A DNA stretch of 63,861 nucleotides from a virus, in IMG/VR virus record IMGVR_UViG_3300003323_000369, positions 1 to 63,861 of that record; one strand, 5' to 3'. Made by a program: the position numbers and the translations under genes. The notes beneath the pieces are model-generated. The model was not told the DNA's origin, ran no database searches, and was given only the letters and a program-made list of their open reading frames with translations. This document shows, piece after piece, positions 14,091 through 22,215 of this stretch; the first letter of the stretch is position 1, and each line of letters begins with the position of its first letter.

Positions 14091-14794
14091 TGGATCGAGG
14101 CACAATCATAATTTCATCGCGCAATAACCTGCATCTGACAAAAAAAGCAGTAGCCTCTGCACTAAAGCAGGATTATCCCTGTGACGTGCTTCTCGTAGAC
14201 AACGCATCCTCCGATGGAACCGTAGAGTGGGCGAACACCAAAGATATTGCGATGATCGCGTATCAACAGCAACAATCGTTGGCTCACTGCTGGAATACGG
14301 CGCTGAGATTCACGTTCGCGCACAGCGAGCACGCTATGGTCGTGAATAACGATGTCGAGCTTCGTTCAGATTCGTACCGCTTACTTCTGAAACATGGCGG
14401 CTTGTTCGTGACGTGCGTATCCGTGGACATACCTGAGCGCATGGGCGTACACGGCGATCGACGGATGGAGGAATTGCGACGGAGCGAGCGCCCGAATCCT
14501 GATTATTCGTGTTGGCTTATGAGAAAGGCGGCATGGGAGGCCGTACAATTCCGCGAAGAGTTTTATCCGTGCTGGCATGAGGACAACAGCCACCACGTTG
14601 ACCTACACAGAGCGGGAATCAAAGCTGTGTGTATTGACCTGCCATTCCTCCATCACGGATCGTCCACGATCAAGCACGCCGATCCCGCTGAACGCGCAGA
14701 ATTGGAACGGGGATTCTCCAGAACAAAGCAACGCTTCTTTGAGTTGTACGGCTGCTACCCAGGAACCCCAGAGTACGACGCGCTATTCCGGTAA
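14090..14794 (+). CDS. GT2 family glycosyltransferase
   Basis: 234 residues; ATG shares a base with the upstream TAA. GTIIISSRNN opening, LLVDNASSDGT at residues 33-43, MVVNNDVELRSDSY near 82-95 as the metal-binding motif, and a WHEDNSHHVDLHRAG segment near 162-176 as the catalytic-base region. Last gene of the sugar locus; it converges on the virion module with a 12-base overlap. Confidence 0.85.
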   Translation: MDRGTIIISSRNNLHLTKKAVASALKQDYPCDVLLVDNASSDGTVEWANTKDIAMIAYQQQQSLAHCWNTALRFTFAHSEHAMVVNNDVELRSDSYRLLLKHGGLFVTCVSVDIPERMGVHGDRRMEELRRSERPNPDYSCWLMRKAAWEAVQFREEFYPCWHEDNSHHVDLHRAGIKAVCIDLPFLHHGSSTIKHADPAERAELERGFSRTKQRFFELYGCYPGTPEYDALFR

Positions 14795-15037
14795 CAAATC
14801 CCTCGGACTCGTCGGAACCCGCTTCGTCTTGAGCATGTATTCGTGAATCGCTAGTTTCTGTTCGTAAGACAGATTTGCGTAGCTTGGAACACCGTATACG
14901 TCCTTGGCTGCTTTCGATAGCAGAGCATGGCCGTTTTTGCCCGCTGGAGATCCGGGTAATTCCAAGTCTTGAGCCAATGCGTGTGCTTGGCGGTTCAAAT
15001 CGGTATGCAGTGCGGGGTGCTTGGCTATTCGGTCCAT
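14783..15037 (-). CDS. Hypothetical protein at end of virion operon
   Basis: 84 residues, helical (LNRQAHALAQDLELPG, YANLSYEQKLAIHEYML). It overlaps the upstream gene by 13 bases. Position after the ejection-protein genes suggests a virion component, but nothing in the sequence proves it. Confidence 0.6.
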   Translation of the reverse strand: MDRIAKHPALHTDLNRQAHALAQDLELPGSPAGKNGHALLSKAAKDVYGVPSYANLSYEQKLAIHEYMLKTKRVPTSPRDLLPE

Positions 15038-16242
15038 TTACTCAGCATGCGAGTGATGCTCTCGCCAGAAGGTTCGTGCATCTCCCTCCAGTGCTTGTGC
15101 TTGATTCCTAGTTTCTGGCCGGCTTCGTCCAGCCAGAGATTCTTTTGAGCCATCGGAGCCGCCGTGAATTGGGCCTTGGAAATCCCCTTGGCCTTCATCG
15201 TGTCGATAAAGTTCAAATCCTTGGCGTCCGCTGCCGCATCGACCATCATTCCAGGCTTGGTTCTCGCTGGACCGTTGCTCAACTTGATATCTGGCAGGCT
15301 CGAAGTGTCTACAGGACCGCTCCTGCGTGCCGCTTGAGCCGCCACAGACGATTCAGGGGGCGGCGGGGGTAGTTCGATACCCCCCGAGGCTACGGACGCG
15401 CCAGGAGCCTCAAAAACGCGCGTAATAGGGCTTTTGCCGATGTTGGTTGGCGGTCCAGGTACGTTTGTGGCTCCCGTGATGGGCGGTTCGGGGAGGGTAT
15501 CCAAGCCTCGGAATGCGTTTATGCCGCCCTTTACGGCTCCGAATACCTTGGGGAGTGCACCTGTCGCAGCAACGGATGCAATAGCCTCGGGAGAATGACT
15601 ACCGAACAGCAAATTGGCTCCTTCTCCAAGAGTCGCCATTGTCGGCGAAAACGGAGCGGTTTTCGCTCCCTCATATGCGCCTTTTCCGACTGCCTTCAGT
15701 GTGCTCCCCTTGGGCAGAACAGCACCAGCTTTCGGTAAATCGGGCAGGAACGCTGGCAGAACGGACTCGACCAAATGAGCCGCGCCTTGGCCGTACTGAC
15801 CGCTGCCCAATTCTTCCCCCGCTTGGGCCATTTGCTCACCCTGAGGAAAGGGCAAGGTCATGGCATAGCCAGAAGCGCCTACTGGGTCACCTGATTTAAG
15901 TTCCTGGACCGCTTTCCCGCCACGCTCATAAGCCGATTTCGCAAATCCTGCCAGTTGTTGTGCCGCTGCATAGGGAGGAAAGATCACGTTCATCGGATCT
16001 GGTTTTACGGCTTGCCATAGATCTGGGAGTAGCGTACCAAAAAATCCTTGATCCTCAGGTCCGTTTTCCCCCGTTGGCTGAGGGTTCATCCTAGAAGCCG
16101 CTTGGTAGAGTACGGTTCCTTGTTCCTTGGCGGGGAGTGCGGCGAAACGCGGATCAACTGACCGCATTACCTTCAGGCGTTCACCTAACGGCAATGCGTG
16201 GAAATTTGGATCTACGAGAATCTGTTGAGGGTCAGCGGGCAT
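15025..16242 (-). CDS. Putative internal virion / DNA ejection protein
   Basis: 405 residues. N-terminus is helical; the middle is rich in Gly, Ala and Pro with stretches such as YGQGAAHLVESVLPAFLPD; a low-complexity proline run precedes a conserved-looking C-terminal helical domain (ISKAQFTAAPMAQKNLWLDEA). No enzyme motif. The position behind two similar Gly/Ala/Gln-rich genes fits podovirus ejection proteins. Confidence 0.55.
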   Translation of the reverse strand: MPADPQQILVDPNFHALPLGERLKVMRSVDPRFAALPAKEQGTVLYQAASRMNPQPTGENGPEDQGFFGTLLPDLWQAVKPDPMNVIFPPYAAAQQLAGFAKSAYERGGKAVQELKSGDPVGASGYAMTLPFPQGEQMAQAGEELGSGQYGQGAAHLVESVLPAFLPDLPKAGAVLPKGSTLKAVGKGAYEGAKTAPFSPTMATLGEGANLLFGSHSPEAIASVAATGALPKVFGAVKGGINAFRGLDTLPEPPITGATNVPGPPTNIGKSPITRVFEAPGASVASGGIELPPPPPESSVAAQAARRSGPVDTSSLPDIKLSNGPARTKPGMMVDAAADAKDLNFIDTMKAKGISKAQFTAAPMAQKNLWLDEAGQKLGIKHKHWREMHEPSGESITRMLSKWTE

Positions 16243-18214
16243 TGACTCCTCTCAGGTATTCATCGGCTGTTCTGGGTGCAACGGTAGCACCAGCGGGAGG
16301 AGCGGGTAAGTTCCCGATAACCCCGCTCTTTTTCTCGTTCGCCAAGATAGACTGACGCCCCTCTACGAGTCGCGTTTCCATTTCCCCCAAGAGGTTCAGG
16401 ATTTGGCTTCGGTCACTAAAGTTCAATCCTACTCGTGGAGTATGTTCTAAGGCGCGGTTCAGAATTGCCTCGGCCCGTGATCCGGTTCCCTTGAGTGCTT
16501 GAGCGGCACTTCGGAGATCCGCGAAACTCAAGCCAGAGATAATGTCATCGTTCGGCGTGCCTTGGTGGAGGTACGTGTACCGTACGTAGTCTTTCGCAAG
16601 TTCGCCTTTGTCCAGATTCGGACGGGATTTAATCATGTCCCTGACCCGACGCACTTCCTGCAAGATCGGATCAATGGCGGCGAGATCCTTCTGAGCCGAA
16701 GCGGAATAGGTAGTCGGGATCGGCAATCCATTCTTCTGAGCGTAGTCGCGAGCGGCCTGCTGTTGTTTCTCGTTGAGTGAAGCGTCTCCGGCCATCCACG
16801 CCTTGTAGTTATTCGCGATGCTCTGATCGCCTCCCGTAGACTTGACTGTACCGCTGGATGTGATGTTGACAGGCGGAGGAGTCGGCGGAGTGGTCACGGT
16901 CGGCGAGCCTCTACGCTTCACTGAGGTAGTGGTCTGATCCTCTTGCCCTGGAACGTGAACCGTAGAACTGCTGGTAGTCGGAGCCAATGCGACAGGAGTA
17001 ACGCCTTCCGCTCCCTGGACCGGCTCCAGTTTCCCGGTATTGGGGTTGTACTTGTAAAAACCCTGAGCCGTTGGCGTCAGATTCTTTTTGGTCGCTGAGA
17101 TTTGCGCCGCCACAGGTTCATGGCTGAGTTTGTTTACCTGATACCGAACGGGAGTATCGGGGTCGAGTGAATCCACATCGTAGCCCTGCAACTTCAGGAA
17201 TCCCGGATGCGCGGCTTCAAACAATCCCACAGTGGTTTGTCCCGGTACGGTTTGCTGCGTCATGGCAGATAAAAGTGGACCGATAGCGAGTCCCTGTGAG
17301 CCTCCGCCCAACACTTCCATCCGCATCAGGTTAGGTAGCAATGTTGCGGGATCACTGCCCATCTGATCGATGTACGGATTCATGAGCGCGAGTTTCCGCT
17401 GTGCGAGGTTCATGGATGCTTCGCCGGGAAGCATTGTTTTAATCGCATCCTCCAGAACCGGGGGCATGATCCCGGTGTGTTCGTAGCCGTATAGAGGACG
17501 CGCTAGTAGATCGCTTAGATTGATGGGCGGCGGAATCGCCGCTGCACCCGCACTGAAAGTAGGCGCTTGATCTACCGGAACAGATTGATTAGCCCGTGTA
17601 TCCCCGCTCCCAGAAGTGTCCCCTTGAGTGGGTTGACGAAAGGTGGCATTAGGGCTACTGCCCCCTCCCATCGGTTGAGAATTTGGCTGTACTGGAGACG
17701 TGCTAGGCTGTGCCGCCGAACCTGCTTGCGGCCAGTCTCCAACAAACGGAGGAGTTGTAAGTGGAGCACGCCACGGCAAACCCAACAGATTGGATTGTGC
17801 CGGAGCCGCTTGCGCTGGAGGCTGAGGCAACGAAGGTAATCCATTGGCTTGACGTGCGGCCTGCTGGACCGCTGGAGTCCCCTGACGTGCTTTATTGATC
17901 GGGTTATCTGGGTGAACGGCCCATATCTTGTTGGCTTCCTGCTTCGCCTTTACCCAAGCATCATTCAGCGCAGCGATATTCTCGCGCGTGGGTTCGATGG
18001 TTCCCGCTTTGGCGATAACGTCAAGCAAAGGCTCTTGGACATCGGGATTGTTGTCCCACTTCGACGCCACTCGTTCCCATTGAGTCGCGAGGTTGTTAAG
18101 TTGCTGGTGATTGAGTTGGTTTTGCATCAACGAGGCACGCAGCATGCGCTCCCGTTGATTCTCCCCAAAGTTGAGGAGCGCATCCCCGACGCCGTTTAGA
18201 TCGATTGCAGGCAT
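16232..18214 (-). CDS. Putative large internal virion / ejection protein
   Basis: 660 residues. Helical N-terminus (ERMLRASLMQNQLNHQQLNN), a long Pro/Ser/Gln-rich linker at about 115-215, a folded-looking middle with YGYEHTGIMPPVLEDAIKTM, another low-complexity region, then helical C-terminus. No lytic motif was found. Length and composition fit ejection proteins carried in the virion and released into the cell. Confidence 0.55.
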   Translation of the reverse strand: MPAIDLNGVGDALLNFGENQRERMLRASLMQNQLNHQQLNNLATQWERVASKWDNNPDVQEPLLDVIAKAGTIEPTRENIAALNDAWVKAKQEANKIWAVHPDNPINKARQGTPAVQQAARQANGLPSLPQPPAQAAPAQSNLLGLPWRAPLTTPPFVGDWPQAGSAAQPSTSPVQPNSQPMGGGSSPNATFRQPTQGDTSGSGDTRANQSVPVDQAPTFSAGAAAIPPPINLSDLLARPLYGYEHTGIMPPVLEDAIKTMLPGEASMNLAQRKLALMNPYIDQMGSDPATLLPNLMRMEVLGGGSQGLAIGPLLSAMTQQTVPGQTTVGLFEAAHPGFLKLQGYDVDSLDPDTPVRYQVNKLSHEPVAAQISATKKNLTPTAQGFYKYNPNTGKLEPVQGAEGVTPVALAPTTSSSTVHVPGQEDQTTTSVKRRGSPTVTTPPTPPPVNITSSGTVKSTGGDQSIANNYKAWMAGDASLNEKQQQAARDYAQKNGLPIPTTYSASAQKDLAAIDPILQEVRRVRDMIKSRPNLDKGELAKDYVRYTYLHQGTPNDDIISGLSFADLRSAAQALKGTGSRAEAILNRALEHTPRVGLNFSDRSQILNLLGEMETRLVEGRQSILANEKKSGVIGNLPAPPAGATVAPRTADEYLRGVNAR

Positions 18215-18224
18215 AGAACTCTCC

Positions 18225-18785
18225 TTAGCGGAATAGGCTTGGTATTAATGACGCCCCGCCCGTGAACGGAGCCAGAGCAATACCTAATCCAGTCTTGAAT
18301 AAACCGCCCCATAACCCACCCTCTTGTGACTGCTGTTTCAATCCCAACTGACCGAGAGCATCGGCGGCGGCATTGCTCGAATTAAATAGATCCGCACCAG
18401 TTCTCGCTTGTCCCAATCCCAATTGACCAAGGGCATTCGCCCCACCCGTTCTCGCTTGGTTGTACAAGCTCTGAATCCCTTGGTTCGTCTGAAACGGAAG
18501 TGAGAATAACGTACTCGAACGTCCTCCGCCCCTCGGCATGAGTGTTGTAGCGGCCTGTAACGCTTCTTGGTTTGCTCCCTGAATCCGGTTGATGTCGGGC
18601 TGCAACATCGCTGTGGTGTTCGCCTGGTTCCCGTTCAGGAGTGTTCTGAAGAAGTTCCCCGCTGAATTGGTGTTCTGGGTGCCGAGGTTGACGAGGTTGT
18701 TTCCGTAGCCCGCTTCTAATCCGGTATTGGAGCCGAGTTGTCCAAATGCCTGTTTGGTTTGATCGTTAGGGCCGAAGCTACTCAT
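18225..18785 (-). CDS. Putative ejection or virion protein
   Basis: 186 residues, rich in Gly, Asn, Gln and Ala with repeated NALGQLGLGQARTGADLF / DALGQLGLKQQ units around residues 117-153, and a hydrophobic C-terminal segment (GIALAPFTGGASLIPSLF) that could insert in a membrane. Such a pattern is common in phage membrane-penetrating ejection proteins. Confidence 0.55.
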   Translation of the reverse strand: MSSFGPNDQTKQAFGQLGSNTGLEAGYGNNLVNLGTQNTNSAGNFFRTLLNGNQANTTAMLQPDINRIQGANQEALQAATTLMPRGGGRSSTLFSLPFQTNQGIQSLYNQARTGGANALGQLGLGQARTGADLFNSSNAAADALGQLGLKQQSQEGGLWGGLFKTGLGIALAPFTGGASLIPSLFR

Positions 18786-19369
18786 TGAATCGTGTCCTCG
18801 ATTCCATCAGGATGGGAAACTTTCTTCGGCAACGGCGGTGGAACCGCTGCTTTCTGAACTTGCGGAATCATTTTCGAGTACACCAGCCACGGTTCTTTCT
18901 TCATTCCGATCACCTCGGCCATCTGAGCGATCTTGCCGGGATCGGCGAATACGTACACCTCAAACCCTCCGCCCGTGCGTTCCTGAATCACTTGCTCCGC
19001 AGTGCGGGTGAGTCTCCGGTAACTGGCCTCGTGCCCCGGTTTGATCCACAACGGTTGCCCATGAACCTTGAATTGGATGACGAGAAACGCGACCACCTCG
19101 CCGTTCTGTACTTCCCCGACAACGAAGGACATCGCGGGATCAGGTAGCGGCGCTCCATGCTCCGCGAAGATCGGACGTAGGGATTCGATTTCCTCTTGGG
19201 TTAACACTCGTGTTTCGCTGGTATTCGGCTGCGAGAGGCTGCGAGAGGCTGCGTCTTGGCTGCGTTCCGGCTGCGAGATTGAGGCTGTAACAGTGGGTGG
19301 ATCTTCAGGCGGATCAACAAAGTCCTCCTTAGACGGTGGAGGAAGCAAGTCGATGTTGAACGTCGCCAT
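18782..19369 (-). CDS. Hypothetical protein with repeat-containing linker
   Basis: 195 residues. Residues 10-55 are a proline/serine-rich linker that contains GGCTGCG DNA repeats read in all three frames; residues 57-175 look like a compact alpha/beta fold (FVVGEVQNGEVVAFLVIQF; ERTGGGFEVYVFADPGKI), loosely GNAT-like in pattern. No catalytic assignment. No Shine-Dalgarno sequence: a TAGAAT -10 box lies 6 bases before the ATG. Confidence 0.6.
   Translation of the reverse strand: MATFNIDLLPPPSKEDFVDPPEDPPTVTASISQPERSQDAASRSLSQPNTSETRVLTQEEIESLRPIFAEHGAPLPDPAMSFVVGEVQNGEVVAFLVIQFKVHGQPLWIKPGHEASYRRLTRTAEQVIQERTGGGFEVYVFADPGKIAQMAEVIGMKKEPWLVYSKMIPQVQKAAVPPPLPKKVSHPDGIEDTIQ
19227..19276. repeat. 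Five direct GGCTGCG repeats with helical spacing
   Basis: GGCTGCG starts at 19227, 19237, 19247, 19258 and 19269, that is at 10, 10, 11 and 11 bases. The copies are read in three different frames of the overlapping gene, so they are repeats of DNA rather than of protein. Spacing close to one helical turn puts all copies on one face of the DNA. Confidence 0.7.
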
Positions 19370-19375
19370 GCAATG

Positions 19376-19381
19376 ATTCTA
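19376..19381 (-). promoter_or_regulatory. Likely -10 box, leaderless start of 19369 gene
   Basis: TAGAAT on the minus strand, 6 bases before ATG 19369, with no Shine-Dalgarno sequence. The -35 region is poor. TTTTAACTAAA, one of the recurrent palindromic motifs, lies 26 bases upstream (19407-19417). Confidence 0.4.
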
Positions 19382-19420
19382 CATCGAAACGCTTGATTTG
19401 AGGCTATTTAGTTAAAAGAT

Positions 19421-19451
19421 CCGGGTGCTAAGTTCGGAGGCTCGCACCCGG
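19421..19451 (-). terminator. Probable intrinsic terminator
   Basis: Minus strand: CCGGGTGC, a 15-base loop, GCACCCGG, followed by ATCTTTTAAC. An 8-bp GC-rich stem and a short T tract after the 19491-20036 gene would end upstream virion transcription before the 19369 promoter. The T tract is weak. Confidence 0.55.
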
Positions 19452-19490
19452 AGAATGCTTAAGGTCAAAAGGAATGCTAGTAGTATACGC

Positions 19491-20036
19491 CTAGTACAGG
19501 TTCAATACAACCCAATTCATGCCGTCCGATTGCACTTGAATGGCTTGTTGGTCATTCAGCACGAATCCGCTAGGGGCTACTCCATCTACGGTTTGCGAGG
19601 CCGTTGAGCCTAAAACCACATGATCCGAGGAGTCAAACGAGTTCTTGATCGTGAAGATTTGCCCTAGGCACTTGGTTGCATCGGGGAGATTCGCGGCAAG
19701 ATCCCCCGCCGTAGCGTGAAGCACCACGGTTGAGTCAGAGAAGGCGATCAGGGCATCCTCAGCAAATACCTGTCTGAATGCCTGGATTAGCGTCGTGGGC
19801 GAACTGGACGCCGCTGGAGTACTCGTAGCCGGGGCCGCTGTTTGCGACTGAGCGGAAACCTGTTGCTGAAGGGAGGTTACCTGACCCCCGACAGATTGCA
19901 GTTTATCGTAGATGTCGTTGGTGACCCGATTGGTTGCGGGATCGGGGTGATTGAGACGGCTAAAGGCGGGCTGAGATTGCAGTAGCGCTTTACCAAAGGC
20001 ATTTATGGTGTTATTTAACGGATTCTTACTTGCCAT
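19491..20036 (-). CDS. Putative tail fibre / knob protein
   Basis: 181 residues. Helical N-terminus, a heptad-like region (IYDKLQSVGGQVTSLQQQVSAQSQ, best seen at residues 42-64), an Ala/Ser/Thr/Pro linker, then a beta-rich C-terminal head ending DGMNWVVLNLY, a typical phage-fibre tip style. Suggests a trimeric stalk and head. Receptor unknown. Confidence 0.55.
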   Translation of the reverse strand: MASKNPLNNTINAFGKALLQSQPAFSRLNHPDPATNRVTNDIYDKLQSVGGQVTSLQQQVSAQSQTAAPATSTPAASSSPTTLIQAFRQVFAEDALIAFSDSTVVLHATAGDLAANLPDATKCLGQIFTIKNSFDSSDHVVLGSTASQTVDGVAPSGFVLNDQQAIQVQSDGMNWVVLNLY

Positions 20037-20163
20037 TCATGTGGCGGATAGCGTTCATCGAAGGACGGATGGTAGGTGACGATGGAGACGCCCCCGTTAG
20101 CGCAATAGGCCATTCTTTGGGGTAGCGAGCACCCATTGATGGCCAGATTTCCAGAGCAGCCAT
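20026..20163 (-). CDS. Small hypothetical protein
   Basis: 45 residues from ATG 20163 (MAALEIWPSMGARYPKEWP). It ends within the start of the next gene (11-base overlap, ATGGCAAGTAA), an overlap pattern used elsewhere in this genome. No Shine-Dalgarno sequence is visible, so the call is tentative. Confidence 0.4.
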   Translation of the reverse strand: MAALEIWPSMGARYPKEWPIALTGASPSSPTIRPSMNAIRHMNGK

Positions 20164-20192
20164 TTGCGGATATTCGGAATATGTTCTACAAA

Positions 20193-20537
20193 TCACTGGA
20201 GGTAAAGGAACGTGATGGAATCGGCGCTCTGGCTACAGGCGAAGTAGATATTCGATAAGTCGTAGGACGCCGAATTGCTCACAGGAGGGAAGCTGTAGCC
20301 GCTGGCGTTGGTCACTGGAATACCCGTGGTCGAGGAGATGGTCGAACCTCCGATGTAGACCGTGCCCGTATTCGCGAGCGGGGCCATGATGTCCAGCTTG
20401 ATTACTTTGAGGCTGGTGGTCGATACCTGCTTAGAGCCGCTGGACGGGCAAGTAGCCGAACCGCTTTTGACGTTGGCCGCTGGTGCGACAGCCAAGCCCA
20501 TAACCAGGAAGAAAAGCGCGAATAAACGGGTGACCAT
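20193..20537 (-). CDS. Exported small beta-rich protein
   Basis: 114 residues from ATG 20537. Residues 1-20 are a Sec signal peptide (TRLFALFFLVMGLAVAPAA). The mature part is beta-rich with two cysteines. A longer frame upstream (to 20630) has no signal peptide and is rejected. It lies between fibre genes, an odd place for an exported protein. Confidence 0.6.
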   Translation of the reverse strand: MVTRLFALFFLVMGLAVAPAANVKSGSATCPSSGSKQVSTTSLKVIKLDIMAPLANTGTVYIGGSTISSTTGIPVTNASGYSFPPVSNSASYDLSNIYFACSQSADSITFLYLQ

Positions 20538-20544
20538 GAGGGAA

Positions 20545-22215
20545 TTATACAGCGAAAACAGCCAAGTGGATGTATTGGGGTTGATCCCAAGATTTTGTTT
20601 CGAGAGTGAACGCATCCGGGAACAGCGCAAACTGAGAGCCGTTGGCCCCCTCTAGCTCATATCCAAAGGCGAGATCCTTGACGCCGTTGTCCACGATCAA
20701 CGGAACTACTTTGAACTGACCGCCCGTATTCGGAATGGTGTAGTTGAACGTTCTGCCATCTTGACACTTAACCGTAAACAGGACATCGACAGTCGCAATT
20801 AACCCTGCATAGATGCGCCTGTGGTGTTTCCATCCCTGGAACGCGAGGTTGATGAATTGCGTAACAATGCGTTTCGATACATACGGTTGCGCGTACCCTG
20901 AGGGTTCCCAAGCATACCACCGAGGACCATCGGGACCGCCTGTCCAGCGTGCTAACAGGTTGATATTCCGATAGAGGCTGAGGTCACCCAATGAGGCGAT
21001 GTTCTCTAGGAATTGCTCACGTAGTCCTGTGGGCGACATGACCAACGTGGGACCGCCTATGTTGTTGTTATTGAACCTGATCTCGGCTGAAAAATCGCCC
21101 ACTTGGTCCAGTTCCGTCATCGTGTCCACGAACAACTTTTGCGCTCGCTCATCGCCGCCGTCATAGGACGGTGTTTGCACCACGGATTCGATATCGACGC
21201 CGTTATCCGTATTGCCGCCTGCTTTGAAGATGTTCTGGCCTGAGAGGATCAAGAGTTGCTGATCGTTCGGCTTCTTCTCCGATGGCTCATCGAGGTAATG
21301 GACTACGGCGGTATCGGCGTAGCGATGCGGGAACCACCTTCGCTGTGGGATTTCGTAGCGCAGAGTTAGCGTTGCACCACCGATAGGTGGGGTAGTAACG
21401 TCAAACTCACAATCAACCGTGGCGGTGTCGGGCGGCGGAGGGACAACGTTCGACTGGACGCGATCCCAATAGCCCATTGAGTCGGTAATAGGACCGCCTC
21501 CGGGTTCTTGGTGCTGTTCGATGGTGAAGGTGCCGTCATACCCGCTGGCAGGGAGCGCTAAAATCGGCGCACAGCATCCAGTAAGTGGGGGCCATAGGCC
21601 ACTACCTGCTCCCGCTACTATCAGATAATCGCTGCCAACTCCATCCACTAACAGATCTAGGAACCCGTAACCCTTGCTTCCGCTCGCCGCTACGTTAGAG
21701 TCTGAGCTTACCTGTACTGCATTACCGAGGCTATCTGTAAGGTTTAGAGTTACCGGGATATTCCCTGCGTACTGAGTCTGAACGTCGAAATCCTGAACGG
21801 TCGGGAAAGTTGGGAAGTTGTACTGAACGACCGCCATTGTGGCGGCCAAGGGAAGATTGAAGGGAACGATTTCATGGTGAACTGTAAATGTCGCCTTGAC
21901 CGTACCCGCGCCGCCAGGATGACCAACCCACATTCCGATTGAGGGGCCATTGCCCGTTGGTCCATAGGCATTGTTCACCCAAAACAATGGGGAGCCATAT
22001 GATCCGCCACCGTCATCTGTAACTGAGCCTGTCCCGACTGTGGTGTTCAGTCCATTGAACCCCTGAAGCGTTACTGTCACCAGAACGACTACCGTATTAA
22101 CCGTCGAAGGAGGGTCAGGTATAACGCAATCCAGTTCTAGGGTATGGTCCCCGAATCCTGGGACGCTGTAGGTCTGAGACGATGAGTAACTCGCAACTGG
22201 GGCAAAGATCGGCAT
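20545..22215 (-). CDS. Putative tail / fibre protein
   Basis: 556 residues. Beta-rich N-terminal half with repeated strand patterns (VVVLVTVTLQGFNGLN), a proline-rich joint near residue 260, then a domain with EIPQRRWFPHRYADTAVVHY and a C-terminal region VSKRIVTQFINLAFQGWKHH. No enzymatic motif. Shares start/stop (TAATG) with the upstream gene. Best read as a virion tail protein. Confidence 0.5.
   Translation of the reverse strand: MPIFAPVASYSSSQTYSVPGFGDHTLELDCVIPDPPSTVNTVVVLVTVTLQGFNGLNTTVGTGSVTDDGGGSYGSPLFWVNNAYGPTGNGPSIGMWVGHPGGAGTVKATFTVHHEIVPFNLPLAATMAVVQYNFPTFPTVQDFDVQTQYAGNIPVTLNLTDSLGNAVQVSSDSNVAASGSKGYGFLDLLVDGVGSDYLIVAGAGSGLWPPLTGCCAPILALPASGYDGTFTIEQHQEPGGGPITDSMGYWDRVQSNVVPPPPDTATVDCEFDVTTPPIGGATLTLRYEIPQRRWFPHRYADTAVVHYLDEPSEKKPNDQQLLILSGQNIFKAGGNTDNGVDIESVVQTPSYDGGDERAQKLFVDTMTELDQVGDFSAEIRFNNNNIGGPTLVMSPTGLREQFLENIASLGDLSLYRNINLLARWTGGPDGPRWYAWEPSGYAQPYVSKRIVTQFINLAFQGWKHHRRIYAGLIATVDVLFTVKCQDGRTFNYTIPNTGGQFKVVPLIVDNGVKDLAFGYELEGANGSQFALFPDAFTLETKSWDQPQYIHLAVFAV

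Noticed and set aside
20538-20630. N-terminal extension of the exported protein at 20193
   Set aside because: The extension lacks a signal peptide while an internal ATG at 20537 gives a perfect one.
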